Below, piece after piece: positions 62,701 through 64,000 of a DNA stretch of 64,000 bases. The notes below the pieces were generated by a model. That model was not told where the DNA came from, ran no database searches, and saw nothing but the letters and a program-made list of their open reading frames with translations. How positions within the stretch are numbered: position 1 is the stretch's first letter; each line of letters opens with the position of its first letter. A program made the translations under genes and the position numbers. This stretch comes from Odiellus spinosus (lineage: Eukaryota > Arthropoda > Arachnida > Opiliones > Phalangiidae). The stretch is taken from contig OY987227.1 in the NCBI GenBank assembly GCA_963920705.1, positions 18,811,434 through 18,875,433 on the forward strand. The letters run 5' to 3'.

Positions 62701-64000
62701 GGGGTGTGTTTATCGATCGGTCGTTTTTACAGGGGGTGTATTTATCGCTCGGTCGTTTTTACAGGGGGTGTATTTATCGATCGGTCGTTTTTACAGGGGG
62801 TATATTTATCGATCGGTAGTTTTTACAGGGGGTGTATTTATCGATCGGTCGTTTTTACAGGGGGTGTATTTATCGATCGTTCGTTTTTACAGGGGGTGTA
62901 TTTATCGATCGGTCGTTCTTACGGGGGGTGTATTTATAGATCGGTCGTTTTTATAGGGGGTGTATTTATCGATCGGTCGTTTTTACAGGGGGTGTATTTA
63001 TCGATCGGTCGTTTTTACAGGGGTGTGTTTATCGATCGGTCGTTTTTACAGGGGTGTGTTTATCGATCGGTCGTTTTTACAGCGGGTGTATTTATCGATC
63101 GGTCGTTTTTACAGGGGGTGTATTTATCGATCGGTCGTTTTTACAGGGGGTGTGTTTATCGATCGGTCGTTTTTACAGGGGTGTCTTTATCGATCGGTCG
63201 TTTTTACAGGGGGTGTGTTTATCGATCGGTCGTTTTTACAGGGGGTGTATTTATCGATCGGTCGTTTTTAGAGGGGGTGTATTTATCGATCGGTCGTTTT
63301 TACAGGGGGTGTGTTTATCGATCGGTCGTTTTTACAGCGGGTGTATTTATCGATCGGTCGTTTTTACAGGGGGTGTATTTTTCGATCGGTCGTTTTTACA
63401 GGGGGTGTATTTACGATCGGTTGTTTTTATAGGGGTGTGTTTATCGATGGGTCGTTTTTACAAGGGGTGTATTTATCGATGGGTCGTTTTTACAGGGGGT
63501 GTATTTATCGATCGGTCGTTTTTAGAGGGGATGTATTTATCGATCGGTCGTTTTTACAGGGGGTGTGTTTATCGATCGGTCGTTTTTACAGGGGTGTGTT
63601 TATCGATCGGTCGTTTTTACAGGGGTGTGTTTATCGATCGGTCGTTTTTACAGGGGGTGTATTTATCGATCGGTCGTTTTTACAGGGGGTGTATTTATCG
63701 ATCGATCGTTTTTACAGGGGGTGTATTTATCGATCGGTCGTTTTTACAGGGGGTGTATTTATCGATCGGTCGTTTTTACAGGGGGTGTATTTATCGATCG
63801 GTCGTTTTTACAGGGGTGTGTTTATCGATCGGTCGTTTTTACAGGGGGTGTATTTATCGATCGGTCGTTTTTACAGGGGGTGTATTTATCGATCGGTCGT
63901 TTTTACAGGGAGTGTATTTATCGATCGGTCGTTTTTACAGGGGGTGTATTTATCGATCGGTCGTTTTTGCAGGGGGTGTATTTATCGATCGGTCGTTCTT
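56735..64000 (+). repeat. 32-bp satellite, family 3 (about 227 copies)
   Basis: The unit consists of two 16-base halves, TATTTATCGATCGGTC and GTTTTTACAGGGGGTG, repeated without interruption to the window end. Some copies lose one G (31 bp), and a few carry small deletions. Common variants are GTGTGTTT for GTGTATTT, CAGCGGG, CAGGGAG, TTCTTAC, GATTGG, CGTTCG, GGGCCG, TTTAGAGG and GCTCGG. No plus-frame stop codon occurs in the unit, so frames of up to 1927 codons (55885-61668) arise in all three plus frames. They have no start context, introns or non-repeat part and are judged non-genic. Confidence 0.97.

Noticed and set aside
55394..64000. CRISPR array
   Set aside because: Units are contiguous with no unique spacers and the setting is eukaryotic; this is a satellite.

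Overview
This is eukaryotic, non-prokaryotic-looking DNA: AT-rich, CpG not depleted, with no operons, no ribosome-binding-site-led genes and almost no long reading frame outside a tandem repeat. Short dispersed inverted-repeat transposons (MITEs), minisatellites, microsatellites, spliceosomal exon signals and remnants of an insect-type DNA transposon protein suggest an arthropod, probably an insect. The species cannot be named from the sequence. Nearly all of the first 55 kb reads as intron or intergenic DNA.

Coding content is sparse. Two short plus-strand segments have the full internal-exon signature (branch-point-like CTAA, pyrimidine tract, AG, one open frame, GT donor): 2776-2874 (33 codons, phase 1/1) and 41754-42035 (94 codons, phase 2/2). 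Both lengths are multiples of three, so either could be skipped without a frame change. Their phases do not fit each other directly, so they belong to different genes or to one long-intron gene with at least one unseen exon between them. Neither protein is recognised. A weaker candidate exon lies at 54723-54945.

Mobile DNA is the main recognisable content of 1-55 kb: a TTAA-flanked MITE (3666-3836), an almost perfect 192-bp hairpin MITE (16651-16842), a 312-bp element with a 7-bp target duplication (20596-20907), a MITE inside a 36-bp minisatellite (about 40054-40237), a long palindromic transposon derivative (45587-47223) that still carries fragments of a transposon protein, a further hairpin MITE (47755-47935), a possible SINE (8018-8170, minus strand), a 218-bp insert between 14-bp direct repeats (44809-45026), and three diverged dispersed-repeat families. 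Minisatellites lie at 26431-26709 and 39635-40290.

From 55353 to the window end (about 8.6 kb, continuing beyond it) lies a composite satellite. A 17/18-bp G-run/T-run family (55394-55860) passes through a mixed zone into an 18-bp family (55976-56734), which passes through two transitional copies into a 32-bp family of about 227 copies (56735-64000). All share a GGGG-plus-T-rich core. The very long open frames here, up to 1927 codons, exist because the repeat units lack stop codons. The 32-bp array shows higher-order structure (diagnostic variants recurring at exact multiples of 32 bp) and a large internal duplication at an offset of 3581 bp.
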